A DNA stretch of 64,000 bases from Agapanthus africanus (Eukaryota; Streptophyta; Magnoliopsida; Asparagales; Amaryllidaceae), in contig CM057337.1 of NCBI GenBank assembly GCA_030015575.1, positions 341,134,583 to 341,198,582 on the forward strand. Direction: 5' to 3'. A model generated the notes under the pieces. It worked only from the letters and a program-made list of their open reading frames with translations, searched no databases and had not been told where the DNA came from. This document shows, one piece after another, positions 25,283-37,516 of this stretch. A program made the translations under genes and the position numbers. The first letter of the stretch is position 1. Every line of letters starts with the position of its first letter.

Positions 25283-27452
25283 TGTAGGGTTGCTAGGCAC
25301 ACGCACAAGGGTCTACAAGGCATCAACCATGCCCAATTTAAAATTTAGCTGTGCCGAACAACCCTAAGCCGGATCTTTAAACTAGAGATTAGGTGAAAAC
25401 AAGCATGTTAAACACTTTAACACTAAGTGAGAGGGATTACAACCTGTGTAGATCCGGTCCTTCACTTCTAAAGTTCCGTGTTGAGGTCCCTTCGCTGCGA
25501 TCATCGAGTTCCGGACTCTCGAGAGGCTCCACGAAGAGAAAGATGCAAGCTTGCTTCCGATCTTCGATAACAAAGATGATCTACCTTGAAGTTTCATTAA
25601 CGCAAGCTAACACTCATAAAATGATGTGAACACCCTCATCTAAATGGCAAGGATAGATGAGGATGATGAAGTAGGATTTTTGCTCTCTTTTATTATCTTT
25701 TTCTCACACTCATTCATCACATGGAAAAAAGCTAGAAAGCTTTTTCCATGAAAGAAAGAAGAAGGAAGAAGAAGATGAATAATAATTGTTAAACCTTTTG
25801 TGATGAATAATGAAAGGATAATCATGATAAATAATGCAACCATTGTTGACTAAACCTTTGTAGAGATTTAACTAGGGCTAGGGTTTGGGTTGGGTTAAAG
25901 CATGAGTCATTTGAAAATATCTTAGCAAAAACAAAAAGAAACCTTCTAGAAGCATCAAGAAGGAACTAACCCAAAACAAACCCTAACCTTGTTTAATCTC
26001 CACTAAATATGTTGCATTAGTTATCATATCATGTTACAATATTATATATCACATATATAATACTTATTGTAACAAAATAAAATAATACAATTAACATATA
26101 TCGCATATATATCAATGTATTACCCGAGTGAGAAAAAGAATCTTTTAGTGAGCTAATATTAGTTAATGTAATTTAATATATCATATATTATTATACATTA
26201 AATTATCGAATCAACACTTGATCCGACAATCCGGCTATATCGCATATAACCGACTAATATTTCATTGACCGATTCATCGAATCAACACTTGATCTGATGA
26301 CCCGGCTGATATCAAATATCGCGAGAATAGAATACGGTATCTCATATCGCATTATCCTCGGTCCCGCACATATCACATATGTGCTCCTACTCCGTTTTTC
26401 CTGGGTCAAGAAACCTCTGTGTAGGACTCTAAAGAATCGTCAATACGCCGGCAGTAGGTGATGATCATATCAAACACCCACAACCTGCAAGCGGTCAGCT
26501 AAACGTAACAGCCATCCAGGTATTCAGCGCTCAGAAGATCAACAAGAAAGCCTGTACATTCTCCTGTGAATCCAATCAGTAACACTCCCGTATAGTCCGG
26601 TCTCATCGTCTGATATGTCGCATATCTCGCCTAGGGGTAGTAAACGTCAGACCCTGGTAGCTTGATAAGTCGTGTCGATATGAAGTCTATAACAGTTCGA
26701 GAAACTACTGATAACACTTACCACTAAATCTCAGCAACCCTGGCCAGGGATTTCCAATTATAGCCAATCGAACACAGCACAACATCAACTCCTTATACCG
26801 AGAGAGATGAATCCCCTCCTATCGCTCATTGCCTCCATGTGATTCGGGACTGTACCCAAAAGCCACCTTTTTGCACGCCCTCTTAGACGTGGTATGATGG
26901 AAATCAAAGCACAGTGGGAATCACCCAAGACTCTATGACGATCTCGGGTCAACAGACTACTCTGTACCAGTGTCACCGGAGAACTACCATCTTACGTGAG
27001 GTATAATACCATCTGGGAGTTCTCGGCGAGTCCGTCCAGTGTACCCAGTCTCCACCGAGCACCCGTACACCATCCTTGATGTCAAATACTGATGGATATG
27101 GGATCATCCATCGCCCATCATATGGGTCAAGATGCGTATACGCTAGTCTACTCTGGTGTATCGATGCCCTATCTCGATACACCCTCGACTAGGAACAGTT
27201 ATAGGATGTACTCGTCGACTACCGTGGCCCCGCTAGTATGATCTCATCATAGTCCCAGTAGTCGAGTACATATCCTAAGGGCTTTATCAACATGTAACAT
27301 AGAGACAATCAGAGTACATGTTAAGATAAAGTACAACCAGATAGCGTGCTATCATGTCGAGCAAGAAAGTCCTCCCTATATATGTCCAAGCATCCATTAC
27401 AATATACATCGTACGTACAGTAATGGCCTCTAGGGCATACATATAACTAACA
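25283..27452 (-). mobile_element. Element C: right (5') LTR (2170 bp)
   Basis: Plus strand TGTAGGGTTGCTAGG...ATAACTAACA. It pairs with 7693-9493 plus 19319-19676 and resembles the B LTRs. The five bases after it, GTAAT (27453-27457), belong to the H LTR that C interrupts. Confidence 0.88.
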
Positions 27453-28023
27453 GTAATCAAAGTATAGTGGGAACTCACACGAGACATATGACGATCTCAG
27501 GTTGATAGACTAACCTGTACACATGTCACCAGCGAACTGCTATCTGACAATAGGTATAATACCAACTAGAATGTTCCCGGCGAGTCCATCCGGTGTACTC
27601 ATAACCCAATGAGCACCTGTATACGTCTAAGGTGAACCAACTGACACCAATGGTTTGTGAGACCGGCCACCACCCCTCGTCGAGGTCTCGACCCGTATAC
27701 ACTAGTCTACTCATGGAGTATCGATGTCCAGTCTCGAAACTCCCACGACTAGGGACACTTTAAGGATGTACTTATAGACCACCCAACTCTCTCGCATATG
27801 ATTGCCATCATACTGCTGGTAGTCAAGTAAGAATCCTATGGGCTCTATCAACATGTAATAGTGATCTGTAATGTCAACTGAAGCAAGTACCCGATGTTAA
27901 AGATAAACCAGATAGCATACTATCATCTTGAGTAAGACTGTCCTACCGGTATAGGTCCTCCATCAATCTTTGCAATCACGTGCCTGCGATCCAATAATTG
28001 ACTTGAGGGCACTATATCCAATA
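27453..28023 (-). mobile_element. Element H: LTR, right part
   Basis: Resumes the H LTR with GTAATCAAAGTATAGTGGG and ends with the complement of the start used by F and I (GATATAGTGCCCTCAAGTC). A polypurine tract follows on the minus strand, so this is H's 3' LTR. Confidence 0.8.
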
Positions 28024-28989
28024 ATCTCCTACTTGCACTCAAGGCTAAGTATTGCGATGTCACATACTCACAGCCCGTGTGACACCGAACACCCAACTTC
28101 TCTACTGATCAGTCTCATAAAGCATGTTTGTGAAACTCTTGCGTTCGAGAAATAGCCTCAGTGAGTGGATCCGCTATGATGTTTCTTTCTATGTCTCTCT
28201 TTATCTCAAGTTCGCGGAGAAAGCCATTTCCCAAAATGAGCAATACCTGTTTTAGAATATGTCTGGATATTTGAAGGGACCCAGTTCACAAATGAACTCC
28301 AAATCTAATAACCTTCTTAACTGTATCGTCAACTGAATTTAATCAGTATCCTGTGTCATGCCTCCCTCAGTATCCGCTTGGACCACCTGTCCAAACAACT
28401 GTCCCTCGTCAAGAGGGAAAACTATAATTTTGACAGTCACTCTGTTACCCAGGTCACTTTGGAAGCCTGGAATGATAACCGTCTCCCGAAGGAGGCTGTC
28501 GTTATCAAATCCCTAAAACATCAACTTATGTTCATAAACTGCTTCCGAATGTTTCTCCTGGATAGGATTAATATAAACTAATTGCAGCTAGTGCAAAAAC
28601 AACATCTAGTGTGGTACTTAACACCTCATGATTGACTCAATTGCCTAAGTAAGTGATTTGCCAATCATGCACATCCCTCTCCCCTTTAGTCTGTAAGACA
28701 CCTTTAGAGAGGGTGACTCCATCACCTGCAGGTACACCACCATGCCAGGAGTCGTCCATTCTAAAACACCTTTAGAATGCTGTCTGAATACCCAGATTGG
28801 GACACTTCCCAAATCTAGATCTAAAACCATAAATCTAGTGACCAGAATGTCTAATATTATATCCATATCCTATGTAGAGAAACCACTATGTGATAACCAT
28901 AGTATAACCGATTGTAGTATAGGAATATCACTTCCTACAATATGTATGCCATCCTAATACCAGGACATACCACCCTACTACCTTCTTAA
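28024..28989 (-). pseudogene. Element H: decayed pol, 3' part
   Basis: Minus-strand remnant of RNase H and the later part of RT, matching F at 16230-17120 in reverse complement (for example plus-strand CCACCCTACTACCTTCTTAA at the right end). It stops at solo LTR J and resumes for 30 bases after J (31017-31046) before element I. Broken in many places; the rest of H is beyond the window. Confidence 0.75.
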
Positions 28990-31011
28990 TGTTAGTGTGA
29001 TATACCCTAGATGCCATTATTGTATAGTACTAGTCTGTATATTACATTTTGGAAGCTTGGGATATATACACGGATTTATAACAGTCTTGCTCAATATGGT
29101 AGTATGCTACGTGGTTTGTATCTATCTTAATATGTGTATATGTTTCTTTTAACGTATCGCTAATACATATTGATAGAGCCCTTAGGGTCTTTGCTTGACT
29201 ACCAGCGTTGTGATTGCAGTCACACTTGTGGGGGTTGGGTAGTCTATAAGCACATCCTTATACAGGTCCCTAGTCGTAGGATTATCGAGACAGGGCATCG
29301 ATTCTCCAGAGTAGACTGGTGTGTACACTTCTCGTCCCAGCTAGGGAGATGGTCTGTCCCACAGCCATCAGTACGTCATACAGGAGATAGTATACAGGTG
29401 CTCATTAGGTTATGAGTACACTGGACAGGACTCGTAGGGAACTGTTGGTTGGTGCTATACCTATCGTCGGTTAGCAGTTCTTAGGTGACATGAGTACAGC
29501 TTAGTCCATTGACTTGACACTGCTACTTCGCCTCTAGTGTGTTCCAACTGTTCTTAGATTACTACCCTACCACGGCTCTATTGAGTCGTGCGAACAGGTA
29601 GTAGTTGGGTGCAGTCCCGAAGCACTTGAAGGCAGTAGCGGTTAGATAGGATTCGTCTCTCCCGGTATTGGGGGTTGATATCGCGCTGTATTTGGAAAGC
29701 CATTACACAAAGTCCCTGGCCAGGGCAAGCGAGATTTATTGGTAGGTACTCCAGTAGTTTCTCAGGGTGTTTTGGAATACACTCCGACACGAATTATACC
29801 GCTATTAGGGGACTGATGTTTAACGCCCCTAGGACCGATATGCGATACTCTTAGACAAACAGATCGGACTGTACGGAGATTGTCACATTCAGGCTTAGTA
29901 GGAGTTCGGATGGGTTTTGCTCATCGGCCTTCTTATCGGCATCTACCTGGGGACCGTTACATACTGCTAGTACCTCTTGCGGCCTGTAGTTAAACCCACT
30001 GCCAGCGTAATGTCGAGTCTTTAGAGTCCCATACATAGGGTTTTCCACTTTTGGGAGAAACGAGATAGAGGTCGTATGGTTTTACGACAGGGTTCGTTCA
30101 CATACGCGCACTTATGCGTGTTTGGTGTTTGGGCAGTTGATACTAGTGGGCTTTGGTTTAAGCCGGATCCTAGTATTAGATTTTGGATTGGTTTAGTCTC
30201 TATGCATTCGTGTTTCTCGGAACACGGATGCGTGTATTTATATACGGTTGATAGAGACATAGAAGGAGCCACCTCATTAGGGTTTTGACCATTGACTTGA
30301 TTAAAGCCATAATGAGATGGAGGAAATTGATTACTAATTTTTATTAGAGATAATTGTGTCATGGCTAAATTGGTTTGACCATTTGACCATGTTGACCATT
30401 GTTGACTTAGATATTTTTGTTGAGCACAAGATATTTTGCTTAGCATTAATTGTGACAGATAATTGTCAAATCAATGAACCATCATAATTATCCTAATTAA
30501 AAATTATTATTCTTTTTCCTCATATCAGAGCTTTCTCTTCATTATTTTTAGGGTTACACTCTCTCTCATTGTTGCTCTCTCCTTCTTCATCTCTCTCAAG
30601 CCCTAGTGTTTCATGAGTTAAAAATAAAGGGCTATTGAGACCAAACCACGAAAATACTTCTCTACTCACTCTAGGGTTCTTAGTTTAGCACACCAAGCAC
30701 CCTAGTCACTTCATTATAGAGGTTGGAGCTCAAGGTAGAGACCTTTGGGTGGATCTTCTTTGACGTGGGAGGAAGAACTATCCACAACCACTCCAAGGAG
30801 CTCACAATAAGGAGAAGCACAACAAGGAGAAGAAGGAGTTCAAGCTTGAGGTATAATCATCCAACATAGTAGTTAAAACTCCTAGTTAGTTTGTTAGTTA
30901 AAGTTTAGCAAAGATCCTCATGGTTAGTCTATGTTATATTGTAAAGAAAATTTTGATTTTTACCTATTCCGCCTTCCCGCAAACTACCGGGGTGAATAAC
31001 ATAGACTTACA
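28990..31011 (+). mobile_element. Solo LTR J (2022 bp), Angela-like
   Basis: TGTTAGTGTGATATACCC...CATAGACTTACA, flanked by CTTAA on both sides (28985-28989 and 31012-31016). No internal sequence is attached and H sequence runs on both sides, so this is a solo LTR left by recombination between two LTRs. It contains the shared CTCCCGGTATTGGGGG repeat near 29658 and GAGTCTTTAGAGTCCC near 30016. Confidence 0.92.
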
Positions 31012-31046
31012 CTTAACAGATCCATCTTATATTCTGATGAAGTCAA
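31012..31046 (-). mobile_element. Element H: short internal piece between J and I
   Basis: Thirty-five bases: the second CTTAA copy, then H pol sequence (CAGATCCATCTTATATTCTG...), the direct continuation of 28989. The same phrase is found in F in reverse complement near 16213-16240. Confidence 0.75.
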
Positions 31047-33067
31047 TGTTGGATATAGTGCCCTCAAAGTCAATTATTGGATCGCAGGCACGTGGTTGCA
31101 ATAATTGAGGGAAGACCTATGCCGGTAGGACAGTCTTACTCAAGATGATAAGATGCTATCCGGTTTGTCTTTATCATCGTGTACATGCTTTAGGTGACAT
31201 TACAGGTCACTATTACACGTTGATAGAGCCCTTAGGATTCTTGCTTGACTACCAGCAGTATGATGGCGATCACATACGTGAGAGCTGGGTAATCTATAAG
31301 TACATCCTTAAAGTGTCCCTAGTCGTGGGAGTTTTGAGACTGGGCATCGATACTCCATCAGTAGACTAGTGTATACAGTCGAGACCCCGACGAGGGGCGG
31401 TGACCGGTCTCACAAGCCATTGGTGTCAGTTGGTTCACTTAAGATGTATACAGGTGCTCATTGGGTTATGAGTACACCAGACAGGATTTGCCGGGAACCT
31501 GCTAGTTGGTATTATACCTAACGTCAGATAGCAGTTCCCTGGTGACATGTATACAGGTTAGTTCATCGACCTGAGATCGTCATCTGTCTCGTGTGACTTC
31601 CCACTGTGCTTTGATTACTACCCTACCACGGCTCAAAGGAGTCGTGCAAATATGTTTTAGTTGGGTACAGTCTCGAGCCACATGGAGGCAGTGAGAAGAT
31701 CGGCAGGGGATTCGTCTCTCCCGGTATTGGGGGCGAGATTGCACTGTGTCTAGGAGAGCCATTACTCGAAGTCCTTGGCCAAGGCAAGTGAGATTTACTG
31801 GTGGGTATTCCAGTAGTATCTCAGAGTGTTCTGGGCTACACTCCGACACGACTTGTACCGCTTTTGGGGTCAGACGTTTACCAGCCCCCTAGGCCCGACA
31901 TGCGAGGCTCATAGATGAACGGACCGGACTGTACGAATATTGTCACTGACAGGCTCAGTAGGGTTCCAGGATGAGTTCGCTCATCGGCTTCCCTTTTAGT
32001 CAATACCTGGGCGGCCGTTACGTACAGCTAGTACCACTGACGTGCTTGTGGTTAAACCTACCGCCAGCGTATCGACGAGTCTTTAGAGTCCCCCACAGAA
32101 AGTTTTTCCAAGTTCGGGCGAAACGTTGTAGAGGCCGTATGGTATTATTGCAGGGTTCGATCATATACGTGCACTTGTGCACGAATCATGATCGGACGGA
32201 TCATACTAGTGGGCTTTGCTTTAAACTGGATCCTAGTATTAGATTTGTTGGATTACTTTAGTCTCATTACATTCGCATTAAGTCGGAATGCGGATGCAGG
32301 TATTTATATACTGGTGAGGGGTATCATTATGATCCGTCACGAGTTTACTTTAGATGTTGCCCTATCTTTTTATTTTCAAAAACATTTGGGTTAATATTTA
32401 TTTGGTGGAAATTGTGAGTGGTAGTCATGATTATGTGCATTAAATGTGCCATGTGCTTCATTGGTGACTCATGGTGTGTTTTATTGTGCCATGGCAATTA
32501 TCTTGATTGATTTGTGGTGTGAGATGAAAGGTGGAGAGAGAAAGGGCAGCCACATGTAAGGGGTTAGCTCTTGAGGTTATCATTCAAAGCCTCTCTCAAT
32601 TTTTCATCTCACACAATATAAAAGAAAAGATCTTCTTCTTCTTCTTCCTCTAGCTCACAAGTTCCACCATGGCTTCATCTTCAACCTCCATCCATATACT
32701 CTTATGTGTTTAGAATCAATGGATGCTTGAGACAAAGTTATCACACACATTCTCTACATCACATTGGATATGTCTACTAGCAAACTTCATGTCCGAGTTA
32801 TTTCGGTTTGAAGCGGGAGCCCGTAAAAAGACTTCTTGATGTGGTGCCCTTCCGATGAGGAGACCGGAGATCAGAAATGCCACGAGGAGCAAGAGATGGT
32901 GGCTAAAGACCGAAGGACACAGATCGATCGGTATAGCCTTTCTAGTTAGCTAGTTTGTGTTAATGGTTCGATCCGGGTGAAAGAATACGATAGCGCCGGT
33001 TTCATAAAAAGTTTTTGTTCCGCGTTTGGCCTCGGATTGACGGCCGGGGCGGTACCGTAGACTTACA
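31047..33067 (+). mobile_element. Element I: 5' LTR (2021 bp)
   Basis: TGTTGGATATAGTGCCCTC...GTAGACTTACA, same family as F. GTCAA (31042-31046) would be the left target copy. It is followed at once by a primer site. The 3' LTR of I is not in the window. Confidence 0.88.
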
Positions 33068-33080
33068 TGGTATCAAATCC
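33068..33080 (+). other. Element I: primer binding site
   Basis: TGGTATCAAATCC, a slightly altered initiator-Met site directly after the 5' LTR. Confidence 0.8.
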
Positions 33081-35355
33081 ATGCCATTAACCCATAGCTA
33101 GTTTGTTTAGACAATGTTAAAGTATCGAAATCGAAACGACTACAATACACTGCACTGCACTTGACAGTTTCTGTTGATTTTCAATTTGTCTTTAAAAATT
33201 TTTTAAACATGTGCAGAAGACTACTGGAGAGACCAAAAGCCTGCACCCCAAAAACGACACCCACCCCTTGGTTTTGGGCCGGGCACATGGCTCCCAAAAC
33301 CAAGGAGGCCGGCCAAAATAGGGTGTTTGAGGTTGTATTTTTGGGTGCAGTCAGGTCTCTGGAAAGTTAGTGCAGTGGTATTGTTTGTTTGGCCTAATTT
33401 GGATATGGTTTTATCAGTTTGTTTGGGCTATTCGGGGGTTATTTTGAATTCGATATTTTCTAATATTGTTTAAAGTTTACAGTGCATTACATTATATCTG
33501 CGACCGTGAATGTCTTTTGATCGGTAAATCTTGTCTAATCGCTATAGCCCTTTTAGACGGATTTGCGAACGTGACATTCACGTTGATGTTCTATGTTGTG
33601 TTGTGATGTTGCGAATTTGTCGTGGTGGATAGCTTGCATGCAATGGTAGTGCAGTTTGGTTATATTTGTACATTTGATATCGCGGGGCGAGCGTCCGACA
33701 TGTGGACTGCCGTCGCTGCCTGTTTGTATATTTTTCTTTTGGGGCACGACCGGGTTGAGGTCGATGTCACCGTTGTATATATTTTCTTTTCTATACTAGG
33801 ATTACCCCACGGTGGAGTGCACGGATAGACGAGTTCTAGGGGCAACGGGCCCGCATCTCATAGCTTTGAGATGGAAGGGGCTTCACTCTAGAATTGGCGG
33901 GCTATTCGCCGCACTCGTAGGGGGTATAGGTTGACCCAAGGAGGGGTGCTCAAGTTACTGGATTCCGTGAAGTGCTGAGTGGTCCATTCACATTGCTGAA
34001 GGGGGCTGCCTCTCTTCTGGTTTTGGCGGGTAACTTGCCGCGCTCGTAGGGGTTTAGGTTTGCATTGCACAAGCTATCAACACGACCTGGGAAACGTCGG
34101 GTTTCACTTGCGGCTCAATGAAACCCGGGGCTCCCAGATTATCTGTATTGTTCCGTGATGCTTATTACTTTTCTGTAATGTTGCATTTATCATGCCATGA
34201 GCGATTATTACATATTGATATATATACTAGTAGATGTTGTATATATTTTACATCCGCGCTAGTCCAGTCCCCGCTCTGTCGTTAGTTAAGTAACTTAATG
34301 GGTGATGACGGGACCCAGTGGCGAATGCGGATGGCATATACGTACATCATATTTTCGTTCATTTTGGTGTGATTAATTGATAGGACGGCGTTGATTCAGA
34401 TCAATGCAAGGAAAAAAAAAACCTATTTGATGTTGTTGGAACATTTTTCAAAAAGCTGTTATTACAAGGACGTTTTCTTTTGTTTTGCACAGTGGTATTC
34501 GGTTATGAATATCCAGCACCTCATTCGACGAGGCAAGGGCCGAGATCCCTTCATCGGGAGTGACCCTTTGGACAGAGGTTTGCGTCAGGGTAATAACTTC
34601 ACTATAGTCGATTACTTTTTTCTTTGCATCGCGGTATTCAGTTGGAATATCCTGCAACTCATTCTACGGGGAAAGAGTCGAGATCCCTTCACCGGGAGTG
34701 ACCACTTTAGCAAAGGTTTCCGCTACTATAATTTGTAAAAAGCAATCCAGTTCCTTCAACGATATCACTACGAACATCCACTTCCATTGGATAAATCCAT
34801 CGTATGGTTATATACGAACTCGAAGGAACTTGTTCCAGATTCGAGGATGGATTCTGGTTCTGGAGAGATTGAATAGGACTATTCGGTTGTCTTTTCCTTT
34901 TACATTCTCTCAGGTTGTGAGTACTCCTAAGATTAGGAGAGTAAACCTATTATGCTTATTGGATAGTCTTCTTCCAAACCATAGGCTGATGCTGAACGGC
35001 AGGGAAAGAAGAAAACCAATTAGCCTAAGTGTGGTGTGCAGGAGGTAATAAGTAGAAACAAATAAAGGGATTACAAAGAGGGCAAAGTAAATTGTAACTG
35101 CTATCATTCATGACCAAACCAGGTATTTCATCTCCACTCCTACTACACCTTTGTATTTCTCCAGAACACCCCGTATCACTACGAAGATCCACAGTTTATT
35201 GGATAATCCATCGTATGGTTATATACGAACTCGACGGAACTTTTTCCAGTTCGAGGATGGATTCTGGTTCAGGAGAAATAGGAATAAGGTTTATTCAGTT
35301 GTCTTCTATCTTCACCTTTTCTCAGGTTGCGAGCACTCCTAAGATTAGGAGAGTA
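33081..35355 (+). mobile_element. Element I: leader and doubled module, cut by element A
   Basis: Homologous to the F leader. It keeps a strong hairpin at the usual place after the primer site, but with unrelated sequence (13-bp stem CCTTGGTTTTGGG at 33266-33278 / 33293-33305). The duplicated GGCGGG...GCCGC block is at 33790-34060, two GATCCC...GTGACC modules at 34544-34565 and 34682-34703, and a tandem module offset by about 412 bp at 34766-35355. The three double-stem hairpins of F are not seen. Ends at the A insertion; GAGTA (35351-35355) is the likely target copy. Confidence 0.75.
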
Positions 35356-37502
35356 TGTAAGTCCATGCTACCTCTACCGGTACTTTCGGGCATGCGGAAT
35401 TTGGTGAAAAACAATTTTCTTAGAGGTGGTAACATGGACTCAAAACAGGATCTTTGTTAAACATCTAACTAACAACCTAACTACGAGTTGCTAACTACTC
35501 GGTTAGGGGTTATACCTTTCTTTTTCTCGAACTCCTTTGTCTTCAAGCTTCAATGGTCGTCCGAATCGGCTTTTCCCCGTCGTCTCCTTGCGCCGAAGAT
35601 AGATCCACCTGAAAGCTTCAACCTTTGGCTCCTTCTTCGAACTTTGAAGAAACTAGTTCACTCGGTTTGCTAAACCTTGTTAACTAGAGTGAGTAGAGAA
35701 GAGTTTGTATGGGATTTTATCTATGGTTCTTGGTTCTCAACTCATGAGACAAGTGAACCATAGAATCAAGAGAGGGAGAGCAAAAGGAGGAAGATGAGAG
35801 CTCAAGAACAAGAGAGAGAATGAGCATGAAAGAATGAGAGAAGACTTTTCTCTCTTGGCTCTCATAATCCAAAACCATTATCACAAAAATAATAATCAAG
35901 TATTGTGTAAAATGGTTCAAGTCAAAATGGCTAAATCATTTCATGCACTCATTTCTCACAAAAGAAACAAGCAAGTAAAAAGTCTTTGCCATGAAATGAT
36001 AGCCATTGTCATCATGATGGTCAACTAGTCCAACCTAGTCAACCGGTCAACAAAGTCAACAAGTCAACAAAGTCAACCCCTCAACAACCATGTCACCACA
36101 ATACTTAATTAATATTATTGTTAATCATATATCATATTCTCATTACGGTTGAGCAAAAAGTCAATAGTCAACTGTCAACGGTCAACAACCCTAATGAGAA
36201 TTCTCTGCCTTTGTCTCTCCGTCAACTGTGCATACACACCCGCATCCGCGTTCCGAGGAACACGAATGCATACTGGATAAATCCAATCCCAAAAGGTACA
36301 CTAGGATCTGGCTTAAACCAAAGCCCGCTAGTGTAAACTGTCCGGACACTGTACGTGCACAAGTGTACGGATGTGACCGAACCCTGTCGCAAAACCATGC
36401 GACCTGCCGCAAAACCATGCGACCTCTACTCTTTTGCCTAAAGACGAATAGCTTTCTGTGTGGGACTCTAAAGACTCGACACTACGCTGGCAGTGGGTTT
36501 AACCACAGACCGCATGCGGCACTAGCTGTGCGTAACGGTCCCCAGGTAGATGCCGACAAGAAGACTGACGAGGCGAAGCCCATCTGAACTCCTACTGAGC
36601 CTGAATGTGACATTCTCCGTACAGTCCGGTCTGTTCGTCTGATACATCGCATGGCGGGCCTAGGGGGCGGTAAACGTCAGTCCCCCAATAGCGGTACAAG
36701 TCGTGTCGGAGTGAAGCCCAAAACACCCTGTGATAACACTGGAAGCCTACCAGTATATCTCGTTTGCCCTGGCCAGGGACTACTCGTGTAATGGCTCTCC
36801 TAGACACAGCGCGATGTCAACCCCTAATACCGGGAGAGACGAATCCTGTCTAACCGTCACTGCTTCCAAGTGCTTCGGGACTGCACCCAACCACCACCTG
36901 TTTGCACGACTCCTTTGAGCCGTGGTAGGGTAGTAATCAAAGTACAGTGGGAACACACTCGAGGCGAAGTGACAGTGTCAAGTCAGCGGACTAAGCTGTA
37001 CACATGTCACCTGGGAACTGATAACTGACGATAGGCATAATACCAACTAATCAGTTCCCGACGAGTCCTGTCCAGTGTACTCGTAACCCAACGAGCACCC
37101 GCATACTCTCTCAAGTACGACGTACCGACGGCTGTGGGACAGACCGTCTCCCACACTGGGATGAGAAGCGCATGCGCTAGTCTACTCCGGAGTATCGATG
37201 CCCTGTCTCGATAGTCCTGCGACCAGGGACCTGCATAAGGATGTACTTATAGATTACCCAGCCCCACTAGTGTGACTGCCATCACAACGCTGGTAATCAA
37301 GCAAAGATCCTAAGGGCTCCACTAATGTGTATAGGCGATATACTAAAATAAACACATGTACACATTGAAGTAGAAACAAACCAAGTAGCATACTACTATT
37401 TTGAGCAAGATTGTATATACAAGGTGAATATCCCAAGCTTCCATTAAGTAATATACAAACTAGTATGATACAGTAATGGCCTCTAGGGCATATACACTAA
37501 CA
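35356..37502 (-). mobile_element. Element A: left (3') LTR (2147 bp)
   Basis: Plus strand TGTAAGTCCATGCTACC...ATATACACTAACA, i.e. a sense-strand start TGTTAGTGTATATGCCCTAG as in BARE/Angela LTRs. The partner begins at 53983. Over the shared ~1.68 kb I count about 40 differences by eye (about 2.5%), so A is probably one to two million years old. Confidence 0.93.
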
Positions 37503-37516
37503 ATCTCCCACTTGCA
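37503..37516 (-). other. Element A: polypurine tract
   Basis: Sense strand GTGCAAGTGGGAGAT immediately before the 3' LTR and next to the pol stop; it primes plus-strand DNA synthesis in the family. Confidence 0.85.
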
